From contig JAIYCV010000042.1 in NCBI GenBank assembly GCA_027487845.1, positions 518,210 to 582,209 of the forward strand: 64,000 nucleotides of DNA. Reading direction: 5' to 3'. The translations under genes and the position numbers were made by a program. The notes beneath the pieces were generated by a model. It made no database searches. It was given only the letters and a program-made list of their open reading frames with translations, and was not told where the DNA came from. This DNA is from Flammeovirgaceae bacterium (GTDB taxonomy: Bacteria > Bacteroidota > Bacteroidia > Cytophagales > Cyclobacteriaceae). Of this stretch, positions 53,937 through 63,106 are shown piece by piece; within the stretch, counting starts at the first letter, position 1, and each line of letters begins with the position of its first letter.

Positions 53937-54128
53937 ATGTATTATGTTCGATTGCTAATTCTTTACTTGGGCTACACCAGTTCAATCTTTCTTTTGGTAG
54001 GATTGTATAAACCATGGACCATGCTGTGGTGGGAGGACGTGCAAAATAGAAAAAAGGTCTTCCAGGTATATGGAACATTATTGGTTGTTTTTTATTCTAT
54101 CTACTGGGGATTAGGATTTATAAAGTAA
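53937..54128 (+). CDS. Small two-helix membrane protein
   Basis: The 63-residue protein has two hydrophobic segments (RLLILYLGYTSSIFLLVGLY and VYGTLLVVFYSIYWGLGFI) with the loop KPWTMLWWEDVQNRKKV between them. Function is unknown. It lies 5 bp before the thioredoxin-like lipoprotein gene and likely shares its transcript. A TAACTTTG box just upstream (53924-53931) is too close to the ATG for a normal leader. Confidence 0.6.
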   Translation: MYYVRLLILYLGYTSSIFLLVGLYKPWTMLWWEDVQNRKKVFQVYGTLLVVFYSIYWGLGFIK

Positions 54129-54133
54129 ATACA

Positions 54134-54628
54134 ATGAGAGTAGCACTAATTTTTTTTGTTGTCGGGTTATTAAGCTGTGAACGTAAAAAGGAGGTGAAAG
54201 TAGAAACGCCTGCTTCCACCTATCCTCAACAGGAGGTTAATCAATTGCCAATCATGTTGATGACGGATAAGGACAACAACACAACCGATGCCAATAAATT
54301 AAAAGGTAAGAACATCATCATTCTTTTTTTCCCCGATTGCGATCATTGTAAACGCGAAGCGACAGAAATAGCTGAGCGAATAAAATCATTTGATGGTTAC
54401 ACACTCTATTTTCTGTCGATTAACCCTTTTGAAGAAATTTTAAAGTTTGCCGAAGACCATAGGTTGAATGGCATAAAAACCGTAAAATTTGTTCAAACAA
54501 CTGGTGATGCTATTTATAATAACTTCGGGGCGGTGCCCACGCCATCAATGTATATTTATGACAATGGTAAATTAGTTAAGAAATTTAATGGTGAAACAAA
54601 ACTAGAAGAAATTGTAAGGTATTTGTAG
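54134..54628 (+). CDS. Thioredoxin-like lipoprotein (TlpA/redoxin type)
   Basis: The 164-residue protein has a lipoprotein signal (FFVVGLLSC, Cys15) and a thioredoxin fold with active site CDHC (Cys69-Cys72) in IIILFFPDCDHCKRE. The cis-Pro equivalent is in VPTPSMYIYDNGK. It should act as a disulfide oxidoreductase in the envelope. Its stop is 1 bp from the stop of the convergent methyltransferase gene. Confidence 0.88.
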   Translation: MRVALIFFVVGLLSCERKKEVKVETPASTYPQQEVNQLPIMLMTDKDNNTTDANKLKGKNIIILFFPDCDHCKREATEIAERIKSFDGYTLYFLSINPFEEILKFAEDHRLNGIKTVKFVQTTGDAIYNNFGAVPTPSMYIYDNGKLVKKFNGETKLEEIVRYL

Positions 54629-54629
54629 A

Positions 54630-55832
54630 CTAACCTATGCGTTTTGCAATCAGTAACATTCGCTTTTCGGAAGTTACTCCAAACAAAAACAAATTCCCTC
54701 CATCTTTCAAACTGAATTTCTTTTTTAGTTCATCTGCACTCAGCGGGTAATTACGTGTGGCAACGTTAGCTTTACCATCGGAAAAACATTTTTTGAGATC
54801 ATTTTCTTTTGGATTAACACACTCAATTTTAAAAACTCTGCCCGGAAAGTTTTCGACAAACTGATGGGAGGTATAAAGATGTGTGTTCACATGAAGTTTA
54901 AAAAGATTGAAATGTGTGCTAACATATTTGAAGGCTCCACCTTTTAGTATCGAAGTATTTGGTTCATACAAATAGGTGAGTGGTTCTGCATACAAAACAT
55001 TTGAATTTTTCTCTGTCGAGAAAGTGAATTGCACCATACTGCGATTTCCGGAGAGATCAACGCAATTGATAATTGGCTCACCACTAAATCCTTTTTCACA
55101 AAGAAATAATACCTCTTTACACTCATTATCAACCGAGACTACATAAATATTTTTAACAAACTGAAGTTCTCGCGCACCTTGTTGCAAATCCAACAACGGA
55201 GAAGCTTTAACTAAAACAAGATAAGTATGTTCAAAAAGTTTTGGCAACAGTATGTCAACAGCAGGATCGCACTCGCTAAACTTGTAAACCCTTCCTTTTT
55301 TTGCTCTGCGTGAGGGATCGACAAAAATAAAATCAAAGTTGTTTTTAGACGAGTTGATAAAATCCTCAGCGGTGGTTTGATGATATTCAATGTTTGTAGC
55401 GCCTAACTTTATATGATTGAATTTTGCTAACTGTAAGACTGGTGCCTCTTTTTCGACATATTGAAAAGACGAGCAATTTTTGCTTAAGAAAAAAGAGTCA
55501 ACGCCAAAGCCTCCTGTTAGGTCCACTCCTTTTAAATCAGAATTATTAACATGCTCTTGAATGATTTCTGTTTTAAATTTTGCTGTAGCTTCTGAAGAAG
55601 ATTGCTCGATGTTTATGCTTGGCGGATAAATAATACCGCGGGTATTATAAAAAGAACCAAGTTTGATTTTTGCTTTTCTTCTTCCGACAAATTGATTAGC
55701 AATAATGCCAGAGGGAATTCCGAAAAGGTTTTTGTGTTTCAATACAAATTCTCTTTCGTCTAAATGTTCATTTGCAAACAAGAAATCTTGAAAGTCATTT
55801 TTACTAAGTAATGAAAATAGATTTTCGTCCAC
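54630..55832 (-). CDS. THUMP-like domain methyltransferase
   Basis: The 400-residue protein starts at GTG. The SAM-binding motif I is GVDLTGGFGVDSFFLSK, and FIFVDPSRRAKKGRVYKFSECDP is its catalytic loop; the C-terminal NYPLSADELKKKFSLKDGGNLFLFGV matches the THUMP-like domain of bacterial RNA methyltransferase homologues. The conserved DPSRR instead of the DPPY of many RNA methylases is typical of this family. The target is presumably RNA but not known. Confidence 0.85.
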   Translation of the reverse strand: MDENLFSLLSKNDFQDFLFANEHLDEREFVLKHKNLFGIPSGIIANQFVGRRKAKIKLGSFYNTRGIIYPPSINIEQSSSEATAKFKTEIIQEHVNNSDLKGVDLTGGFGVDSFFLSKNCSSFQYVEKEAPVLQLAKFNHIKLGATNIEYHQTTAEDFINSSKNNFDFIFVDPSRRAKKGRVYKFSECDPAVDILLPKLFEHTYLVLVKASPLLDLQQGARELQFVKNIYVVSVDNECKEVLFLCEKGFSGEPIINCVDLSGNRSMVQFTFSTEKNSNVLYAEPLTYLYEPNTSILKGGAFKYVSTHFNLFKLHVNTHLYTSHQFVENFPGRVFKIECVNPKENDLKKCFSDGKANVATRNYPLSADELKKKFSLKDGGNLFLFGVTSEKRMLLIAKRIG

Positions 55833-55854
55833 TTATTCCAGACTTACGTTTACC

Positions 55855-56994
55855 TTATTCCTCTGTATTTTTCAAAAAACTTAGTAAGTCATAAGCACCA
55901 TTGATAACAAAGGTTTTTTCTCCCGTTAACTTCTTTGGAAGAATAATTTCCTTGAAGCCATCGGAGGATTGGCCGATCTCAACTTCCGTCATTTCATAAG
56001 TGCGTTTACTTTCGTTGGTTACAATAAACACATACTCTTTGCCATCGAAACTTACCACCGCTTTTTCAGGAAGGCAACTGACTTGCTGTAGACTGGTCTC
56101 TATGCTAGCATTAAAATAGGATCCGGGAATTAAGGAATGATCCTCCTCAGTTAGGTGACAGTGAACACGAACCGTGCGTTCCGGAGTAATTTCTTTTCCA
56201 ATTAAGTAAACGGTCGCATTTCTTTCGCGCGTCTCATTGGCTAGAGTAAGATGCACCTTTTGCCCTACCCGTAGTTTTGTAATATCTTTTTCGAAAACCT
56301 GCGCTTCTGCATGTAAATGTTCTGTGTCTACTATTTCAAGCATTACATCTGCTGGATTGACATGAATGCCGATGTTGATATTTACTTTAGTGATGTACCC
56401 CGCTATGGGCGAAAATAAACTGATCGTGCTGCTGATCGCGCCTTTTTCAAGAATATCAGTTTCGATATTGATTAAATGAAGCTTTGCTTTTAGGCCTTGC
56501 ACTTTCGCCTTGGCACTATAATAATTTGATTTCGACAGTTGCAACGATTTAGCCGCGTTTACATTTTCTTTGGCAAGTTCTTGTTGCCTTTGATAATCTA
56601 ATTCAAGAAATTCTAACTGACTTTTACTATCCAGATAGTCTTGTTGAAGCTGAATATAGTCTTGATTTTCAAGCGTAACTAATAATTGCCCTTTCTTTAC
56701 CTTCATACCTTGTAGTAGTTCGGTATGTTTTACGAATCCCGCCAAGGGTGCAGAAATGGTTACCAGGTTTTGTGGAGGTACATCCAACATGCCATTCGCT
56801 TTTATGGATCCGGTAATCCCGCGTTGCTCCAATTTTCCAACTTGTAGATTTACTGTATTAAATTGTTCTTCGGTGAGCGTTACTTGTGAGGTTGTCTCCG
56901 CTACGGCATTTAGTTTTGGTTGATCCGATAGTGTTGGTTTTGAACAAGAAAAAATAAAAAAGAACCCAACAGAAATTTTGACAAAGGTTTTCAT
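55855..56994 (-). CDS. RND efflux periplasmic adaptor (CzcB/CusB-like)
   Basis: The 379-residue protein starts at the ATG at 56994, which gives a lipoprotein signal (ISVGFFFIFSC). It has the membrane-fusion layout: barrel-sandwich segments (GFVKHTELLQGMKVKKGQLLVTLEN), a helical hairpin (QLQQDYLDSKSQLEFLELDYQRQQ), and a beta-barrel with HLHAEAQVFEKDITKLRVGQ. It links the RND pump to the TolC channel for metal export. It is the third gene after czcA and the TolC gene. Confidence 0.9.
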   Translation of the reverse strand: MKTFVKISVGFFFIFSCSKPTLSDQPKLNAVAETTSQVTLTEEQFNTVNLQVGKLEQRGITGSIKANGMLDVPPQNLVTISAPLAGFVKHTELLQGMKVKKGQLLVTLENQDYIQLQQDYLDSKSQLEFLELDYQRQQELAKENVNAAKSLQLSKSNYYSAKAKVQGLKAKLHLINIETDILEKGAISSTISLFSPIAGYITKVNINIGIHVNPADVMLEIVDTEHLHAEAQVFEKDITKLRVGQKVHLTLANETRERNATVYLIGKEITPERTVRVHCHLTEEDHSLIPGSYFNASIETSLQQVSCLPEKAVVSFDGKEYVFIVTNESKRTYEMTEVEIGQSSDGFKEIILPKKLTGEKTFVINGAYDLLSFLKNTEE

Positions 56995-57025
56995 GATGAA
57001 TAAGAGTTTTGGATTGTCCATATTT

Positions 57026-58270
57026 TTATAACGTTCCAGTAAGGAACTCAATTTTTATGACCGACTGATTATATTGATTAAGTACCTGCAAATAATTCGA
57101 CTTGATAATTATGGCATTTTTAAGCGACTGTAGGTACTCGATGTAACCTATTTCACCAGCCTTAAAAGATTTTTTTGATTGCGTGAGAATGAGGTTGGCA
57201 TTTTTAAGCGCGCTGCTTTCATAGTAATTTAAGCTAGAGCTATATTTGTTCAGTTCTTGCTGCGCTTGCGCAAACGTACCAGCAAGAGTCGTCTTAAAAT
57301 GTTCAGCATTTTTTTTCGTTTCTAATTCTGCGAAAGCAGCAGCTTTTGACCGCGCAACTTGTGGGCCAAACCATAAAGGAATGGAAACGCCCAATTGAAA
57401 ACCTTGAAAGCGGTTTCCGGCATTAAACCTTTGATCTTGACCATTGATGTTTTGAGTGCCAATTAAACTTTGATTGAAGTAGCCAATAGTAAGGTCGGGT
57501 AGCATCCGCGACCGTTCGGTTATTTTTGCCTGCCTGCTGATCACACTTTGATGCTGCAAATAATTTAGTTGTGGATTAGCCGCTACCGAAATAGAATCAA
57601 CCACTTGAGCAAGCTCTCTTTTTTGTAGAACACCTGCGGCAGAAACTGGTGTTTCAAATTTCAACAATGCCTGAAGATGGGTTTTTGCAATCTCTACATC
57701 TGCCAAGTTGAGTGCTGCTTGATTTTTGACTTCCATCAATTGGCTTTCGGCAGTGGTTTTTTCGAGCAAATTGCTCTCGCCAGTTTTGTAGCGAATACTG
57801 CTGGCTCGGGCAAAGTCTTCAAACAAACTATCTTGTGAGCTGATCAACAATCTCAAAGCCTCTAAATACTGTAGCTGATAAAATGAAGACTTCACTTGGA
57901 AGGCCAATTCATTTTTTACCACCGATAAGTTTTTCGCTGCGCCAATAACTTGTTCTTGGCCTAACTTATGTTGGTTGCTCAAAACGGTTGGAAAAGGAAT
58001 GCTTTGAGTGAACGTCAGATTGTTATCTTGATACAACGAGTTGTATTGTCCGTGCATCCAGCTGGCAGAAAGCTTGCCGATTTCGGTGGAGGTTTTCTTC
58101 ATTTGTTTGAAATAATCAATTCTAAACTCTGCCGACTGAATGAGTTGGTTATTCTTCAATGCAATACCTAACGCTTCGTCCAAGGTTAAACTACGTTGCG
58201 CAGACACAGAAAATGCACTGCACAAAAGTGTCAATGCAACTGTTAGTCTTTTTAAAATCATATTCATCAT
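57026..58270 (-). CDS. TolC family outer membrane efflux protein (CzcC-like)
   Basis: The protein is about 414 residues if read from the ATG at 58270; further ATGs occur at 58267, 58261 and 58294. It has a signal peptide (LTVALTLLCSAFSVSAQ) and the double helical layout of TolC channels. An early RSLTLDEALGIALKNNQLI is the usual opening, and AELETKKNAEHFKTTLAGTFAQAQQELNKY lies in the second coiled-coil arm. It forms the outer-membrane channel of the efflux system, between pump and adaptor genes. Confidence 0.9.
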   Translation of the reverse strand: MMNMILKRLTVALTLLCSAFSVSAQRSLTLDEALGIALKNNQLIQSAEFRIDYFKQMKKTSTEIGKLSASWMHGQYNSLYQDNNLTFTQSIPFPTVLSNQHKLGQEQVIGAAKNLSVVKNELAFQVKSSFYQLQYLEALRLLISSQDSLFEDFARASSIRYKTGESNLLEKTTAESQLMEVKNQAALNLADVEIAKTHLQALLKFETPVSAAGVLQKRELAQVVDSISVAANPQLNYLQHQSVISRQAKITERSRMLPDLTIGYFNQSLIGTQNINGQDQRFNAGNRFQGFQLGVSIPLWFGPQVARSKAAAFAELETKKNAEHFKTTLAGTFAQAQQELNKYSSSLNYYESSALKNANLILTQSKKSFKAGEIGYIEYLQSLKNAIIIKSNYLQVLNQYNQSVIKIEFLTGTL

Positions 58271-58280
58271 AATAATGCTT

Positions 58281-61200
58281 CTAATGTTGTTCATCTTTTA
58301 ATTGCGATAACGCTGATCCCTTTTCAATGTATGTATAAAGCACCGGCAGCACTACAAGGGTGAGTAAGGTAGCCGTAATTAGCCCACCGATTACCACGGT
58401 TGCCAAGGGCCGTTGCACTTCTGAACCCGATGAGCTTGACAATGCCATTGGTAAGAAACCAAGCGAAGCCACCAAGGCAGTCATAATAACGGGGCGCAAA
58501 CGAACTTCTGTTCCCTTTAAAACTACTTCATTTAAATCGCTTAGGCCACTATTCTTTAAACGCGTAAACTCAGCAATTAACACGATGCCATTGAGTACCG
58601 CAACGCCAAAGAGTGCAATAAATCCTACACCAGCTGAAATACTAAACGGCATGCCCCTTACCCACAGCGCAAACACACCACCTATTGCCGACAAAGGAAT
58701 GGCAGTGAAGATGAGCAGTCCATGGCGCAGTGAACTAAACGCAAAGTAGAGCAAGATAAAAATCAATACCAACGCCACCGGCACTGCTATCATTAATCGT
58801 TGGGTTGCTTCTTCCAGGTTTTTGAATGAACCACCATAGGTTACAATATACCCCGGTTGAAATTTTATTTGGGATTGAATTTTGGCATCGATCTCGCCTA
58901 CGATCGTTGCTACATCGCGGCCACGCACATTGAAGCCCACCGCTATTCTGCGCTTGGCATCATCGCGCTGAATCTGATTAGGCCCCACCTTCAGTTTTAT
59001 TTCTGCTACCTGTTCCAATCGAATTTGAGAACCGTGGGCATCTGAAATATAAAGCGCTTTAATATCCTCTATGCTTAGTCGCTTACTCTCCACCAAGCGT
59101 ACTACAAGTTCGAAGCGCTTTTCATTTTCGAATACCATGCCTGCGGCTTCGCCCGAAAAGCCAGTACGCAACGCCTTATTGGCCTCGTCAATGTTTAACC
59201 CAAATAGGGCCAGCTTTGCGCGATCGAATGTTACCACCAGTTGTGGTAGCCCGCCAATTGGCTCCACAAAAACGTCTTCGGCTCCCGATACCGTGCTGGC
59301 AATCTTTCCAATTTTTTCGGCATAGGTTGCGAGTAAGTTTAAATCTTCGCCATAGATTTTTAATACAACATCTTGCCGTGCGCCTGTCATTAATTCGTTG
59401 AAGCGCATTTGAATAGGTTGTTGAAAACCGTAGGTTACTCCGGGAATAACCTGATGCAGCTTGGCAGAAATTTTATCGGCTAGTTCTTCGCGGTTGGATG
59501 CGTTTGTCCATTCCGATTTTTCTTTCAAAACAATAATCAAATCCATTGCTTCAATTGGCATGGGGTCGATTGGAATGTCGGAATTTCCGATTTTTCCGAC
59601 CACGTTTTTTACCTCTTGAAAATTATCTAAAATGACCTTCGAACTTTTCTCCGCTACTTCAATACTTTGGCTTAAGGAGCTGCCAGTAAGCAACCGCGTA
59701 TCCACTGCAAAATCGCCTTCATCTAGTTGTGGAATAAATTCCCCGCCAAGGGTAAGAAACAAAAAGATGGATAAAATCAATAAAACAGCAGAGCTAGTAA
59801 CCACCAAGAGCCTCTTCTTAAGTGCGAAGTGGATAAGTGGAGAATAGACGCGATGGATAAAGTTGATGATACGATCGGAAATGTTTGGCTTGTGGCCGGT
59901 ATTTTTAGATAAAAGCACTGAAGAAACCATTGGCACGTAGGTGATGGATAAAATTAAAGCGCCAATAATGGCAAAGGCCACGGTTTGTGCCATGGGCCTG
60001 AACATTTTGCCTTCAATGCCAACCAGCGACAGAATGGGCAGGTATACAATCAAAATAATAATTTGGCCAAAGGCAGCTGAGCGCATCATTTTGGTAGCCG
60101 AAAGGTTAACCTCTTCGTCCATTTCTGTTTGCGTGAGTCGTTGCACCACTCCGCGCATGGCTAAGTGATGCATCGTGGCTTCCACAATGATGACTGCCCC
60201 ATCTACAATCAAACCAAAATCAATGGCACCAAGGCTCATGAGATTTCCTGACACGCCAAACGTGTTCATCAAAATGATAGCGAATAGCATGGCCAGTGGT
60301 ATCACCGAAGCTACTATCAACCCGGCCCTGAAGTTGCCTAGTAACAAAACCAACACAAACACAAGGATCAATGCCCCTTCAGCCAAGTTCTTAGAAACGG
60401 TACTGATGGCACTGTTCACAAGCTTGGTTCTGTCCAGATAGGGTTTGATTTCAATGCCTTCCGGAAGTGTTTTCTCGATAATGGCAATACGCTCTTTCAC
60501 TTTTTTAATCACACGCGAAGAGTTTGAACCCTTTAACATCAGCACAATAGCACCCACCGTTTCGCCATCGTTGTTATAGGTCATGGCTCCATACCGATTG
60601 GCATGACCAAGTTTAACTTCTGCTAAATTTCGCACTTGCACAGGCAAGCCGTTGTTTGTTTTTACGATTATGTTTTCGATGTCCTCCAGGTTCTGAACCA
60701 TGCCCTCGCTGCGAATGAAATAAGCGAACGGTTTTTCGTCAATGTAAGCACCCCCCGTATTTTGATTGTTCTTTTCTAGCGCAGCGAAGACTTCCGAGAT
60801 GGTGACATTCATGCTCCGCAGTTTTTCGGGATCAATGGCGACTTCATACTGTTTGGTAAAACCCCCGAAGCCGCTTACATCTGCTACTCCCTCCGTACCC
60901 AAAAGTTGCCTGCGCACAATCCAATCTTGAATGGTACGTATGTCCATCGGGGTATATTTTTTTTCATATCCCTTTTTTGCTTGTAGCGTATACTGATAGA
61001 TTTCACCCAAACCTGTTGTAAGTGGCGCAAGTTCTGGACTTCCCGACCCAGCAGGTATCATCCCTTTTGCCTGATTAAGGCGTTCGTTTACCTGCTGGCG
61101 TGCCCAATAAATATCAGTTTCTTCGGAAAAAACGATTGTTACCACCGATAAGCCGAAGCGCGAAAAAGATCTCATTTCTGTGATCCCAGGAATGGTGGTC

Positions 61201-61418
61201 ATTGTTTGCTCTACTGGAAAAGTTACGAGTCGCTCTACTTCGGGGGCTGCCAATGAAGGCGAAAGTGTGATCACCTGAACTTGAGTATTGGTGATATCGG
61301 GCACAGCATCAATAGGTAGCTGAGTAACAGAATAGCTGCCATACACGATGAGTGCAAGCGTGGCCATTGCAATGATGAACTTATTCTTTATAGAAAAAGA
61401 AACTATGCTTTCAAGCAT
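58281..61418 (-). CDS. CusA/CzcA-type heavy-metal efflux RND transporter
   Basis: The 1045-residue inner-membrane pump has twelve helices and two large periplasmic domains. The HME-RND signature DFGLIVDGAVIIVEATMHHL carries the transmembrane acidic residues for proton coupling. The N-terminal LPIDAVPDITNTQVQVITLSPSLAAPEVERLVTFPVEQ is highly characteristic. It exports cations such as copper, zinc, cobalt or cadmium; which ones cannot be told. It forms an operon with TolC and adaptor genes downstream. Confidence 0.95.
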   Translation of the reverse strand: MLESIVSFSIKNKFIIAMATLALIVYGSYSVTQLPIDAVPDITNTQVQVITLSPSLAAPEVERLVTFPVEQTMTTIPGITEMRSFSRFGLSVVTIVFSEETDIYWARQQVNERLNQAKGMIPAGSGSPELAPLTTGLGEIYQYTLQAKKGYEKKYTPMDIRTIQDWIVRRQLLGTEGVADVSGFGGFTKQYEVAIDPEKLRSMNVTISEVFAALEKNNQNTGGAYIDEKPFAYFIRSEGMVQNLEDIENIIVKTNNGLPVQVRNLAEVKLGHANRYGAMTYNNDGETVGAIVLMLKGSNSSRVIKKVKERIAIIEKTLPEGIEIKPYLDRTKLVNSAISTVSKNLAEGALILVFVLVLLLGNFRAGLIVASVIPLAMLFAIILMNTFGVSGNLMSLGAIDFGLIVDGAVIIVEATMHHLAMRGVVQRLTQTEMDEEVNLSATKMMRSAAFGQIIILIVYLPILSLVGIEGKMFRPMAQTVAFAIIGALILSITYVPMVSSVLLSKNTGHKPNISDRIINFIHRVYSPLIHFALKKRLLVVTSSAVLLILSIFLFLTLGGEFIPQLDEGDFAVDTRLLTGSSLSQSIEVAEKSSKVILDNFQEVKNVVGKIGNSDIPIDPMPIEAMDLIIVLKEKSEWTNASNREELADKISAKLHQVIPGVTYGFQQPIQMRFNELMTGARQDVVLKIYGEDLNLLATYAEKIGKIASTVSGAEDVFVEPIGGLPQLVVTFDRAKLALFGLNIDEANKALRTGFSGEAAGMVFENEKRFELVVRLVESKRLSIEDIKALYISDAHGSQIRLEQVAEIKLKVGPNQIQRDDAKRRIAVGFNVRGRDVATIVGEIDAKIQSQIKFQPGYIVTYGGSFKNLEEATQRLMIAVPVALVLIFILLYFAFSSLRHGLLIFTAIPLSAIGGVFALWVRGMPFSISAGVGFIALFGVAVLNGIVLIAEFTRLKNSGLSDLNEVVLKGTEVRLRPVIMTALVASLGFLPMALSSSSGSEVQRPLATVVIGGLITATLLTLVVLPVLYTYIEKGSALSQLKDEQH

Positions 61419-61516
61419 AAAAATGATGTATTATTTAGAGTGAACTGATTACAGAAATTAAAACGGGAAAGGTCGGGGCTTGAAACACTAAGACCTTATA
61501 GATTTCCAAGAATCAA

Positions 61517-61888
61517 TTATGAAAGTTTTGGCGGCTGAAAAATAGCCTGATTGGGCGAAGCGAAGAAGGCAACTTTATAATCGGAAGTATGTTTGATCTC
61601 CTCGAAAGACGAAGGCTCTTTTAAAGACAGTTTTTGAAAAGGGAGACTTACTGCAGCGGCAACATACGAATGGTTTTTATCCTTAAAAGGGAGTTCGTTA
61701 TCTTGATCATCGTGCGACACATCTGTTTTGTAATGCATCACTATGAATTCCCAAAAAGTGATATCGCTCACGTGCAGTTTGTGTTCTTGAAAATGTTCAA
61801 TCAAAACGGGCACACGCAATAACTCGTGAAACTCAGTGAACGAGTTTAGATAAAGAACTAAAAGCGATATGGAAATGAGTTGTTTCAA
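61517..61888 (-). CDS. Small secreted protein at the head of the metal efflux operon
   Basis: The 123-residue protein has a signal-like N-terminus (ISISLLVLYLNSF) and starts at TTG; no ATG is nearby. Several His residues (FHELLRV, IEHFQEHKLHV, MHYKTDVSHDDQD) could bind metal. Short hypothetical genes of this type often precede CzcA operons in Bacteroidota. It lies 98 bp upstream of the pump gene on the same strand. Its role is unknown. Confidence 0.6.
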   Translation of the reverse strand: MKQLISISLLVLYLNSFTEFHELLRVPVLIEHFQEHKLHVSDITFWEFIVMHYKTDVSHDDQDNELPFKDKNHSYVAAAVSLPFQKLSLKEPSSFEEIKHTSDYKVAFFASPNQAIFQPPKLS

Positions 61889-61901
61889 AAATTTACTGAA
61901 G

Positions 61902-61909
61902 CAAAGTTA
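61902..61909 (-). promoter_or_regulatory. Candidate -7 element for the metal efflux operon
   Basis: On the minus strand these bases read TAACTTTG, a match to TAnnTTTG, 14 bp before the TTG start. No clear -33 element is visible, and the leader would be only a few bases, so this is weak. Confidence 0.3.
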
Positions 61910-61993
61910 AGTAAAACCTTCAGAAAAAAATAACTGAAATAGGTTTAGCGCAACTTGGCTAATTGTTTACAATTCGAAAAGAGTTTACACCCC

Positions 61994-62026
61994 TTGCACA
62001 AATTCTAAGGCCAATTTATATTTTTG
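61994..62026 (+). promoter_or_regulatory. Candidate Bacteroidota-type promoter of the LytS/LytTR operon
   Basis: TTG at 61994-61996 and TATTTTTG at 62019-62026 match the -33 (TTG) and -7 (TAnnTTTG) elements with a 22-bp spacer, close to the usual length. The -7 box ends about 100 bp before the sensor kinase ATG. Confidence 0.5.
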
Positions 62027-62128
62027 AAGTATTGAAAACAGCAGAAAAAGGATACTTTTAAAAAAGTAAAGTTGCCAATTCATCGATAGTCGAGTTGGGC
62101 AAGATGGAGTAAATTCAAAACGGATTTA

Positions 62129-63106
62129 ATGAAAAAAAGTCTTTTACGATACGCATTGTTGTCTACCCCAATTTTGGCAAGCTATGCGTTATCGCCAGTA
62201 TTAATTTTCGATGTCATTAATAGATCAGAATTGCCAACCATAATCGTTGGAATGTTTGTAAATATTTCCATTGTATGGTCCATCAATATTCTTATTACGC
62301 TGCACCTGCAGCATCTCGAAAAATGGAAGCGATACGCTCTTAGTTATCTTTTCCAATTGCTTTTTCAACTTGTTTTGTTCCTCGTTAGCGACTTCATCGC
62401 CATTAGGCCAGGCCTCGCAGAAAAATACCTAAGTTACCCAGTACTTATATCGATTAGTTTTAATGCTGTTATTATTCTCCTGTGTAATTCAGTAGAGAAT
62501 GCCTTCAAGAAAAATGTGGCAGAGATTGAAAACCGGGAACTGAAATTTCAGAACAGCGAAGCACAAAAACAACTATTGCTTCGCCAATTGCACCCCCATT
62601 TTTTATTTAATGCATTAAGTGTTTTGAAATCACTCATTAAAGAAAAGCCCGATACCGCTGAAGATTATTCAATAAAACTCTCAGACTTTCTAAGGTATTC
62701 TGCAAGAGCATCTGCACAAACGCTGGTGAGTTTGCGTGAAGAATTAGAATTTACAACGGGTTATATTGATTTACAAAAAGTTCGATTTGAAAATACGTTT
62801 TCATTTTCTGTTGGTATCCCAAAAGAAGTCATGCATTTTAAAGTACCTGTGTACTCGATTCAAACATTAGTTGAAAATGCGTTTAAGCACAATTACTTTA
62901 CGGAAAAAAATCCACTGAGCATTGAAGTGAATTACCATAACAATAAACTTATTGTTACCAATAATAAAGTATCGATCAAAGTTATTGAACGATCAGGTAT
63001 GGGTCTTGTCAATTTGAATCAACGCCACAAGTTGATTACCGGAAAGGAAATTGACATTCTTGAAACAGAAAACACATTTTCGGTAACTATACATTTGGTG
63101 GAGTGA
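62129..63106 (+). CDS. LytS family sensor histidine kinase
   Basis: The 325-residue protein has four membrane helices (residues 8-120) and a cytoplasmic His_kinase domain of the LytS/YehU type. The phosphoacceptor motif is LHPHFLFNAL (His157 of PHFLFN), the N-box LVENAFKHNYF, and the G-box SGMGLVNLNQRHKLI. It phosphorylates the response regulator encoded next, whose ATG overlaps its stop by one base. It is divergent from the metal efflux operon. Confidence 0.93.
   Translation: MKKSLLRYALLSTPILASYALSPVLIFDVINRSELPTIIVGMFVNISIVWSINILITLHLQHLEKWKRYALSYLFQLLFQLVLFLVSDFIAIRPGLAEKYLSYPVLISISFNAVIILLCNSVENAFKKNVAEIENRELKFQNSEAQKQLLLRQLHPHFLFNALSVLKSLIKEKPDTAEDYSIKLSDFLRYSARASAQTLVSLREELEFTTGYIDLQKVRFENTFSFSVGIPKEVMHFKVPVYSIQTLVENAFKHNYFTEKNPLSIEVNYHNNKLIVTNNKVSIKVIERSGMGLVNLNQRHKLITGKEIDILETENTFSVTIHLVE

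Noticed and set aside
61436..61500. Hairpin AAGGTC/GACCTT upstream of the pump gene as an attenuator
   Set aside because: Six-base arms with an 18-base loop are likely by chance.
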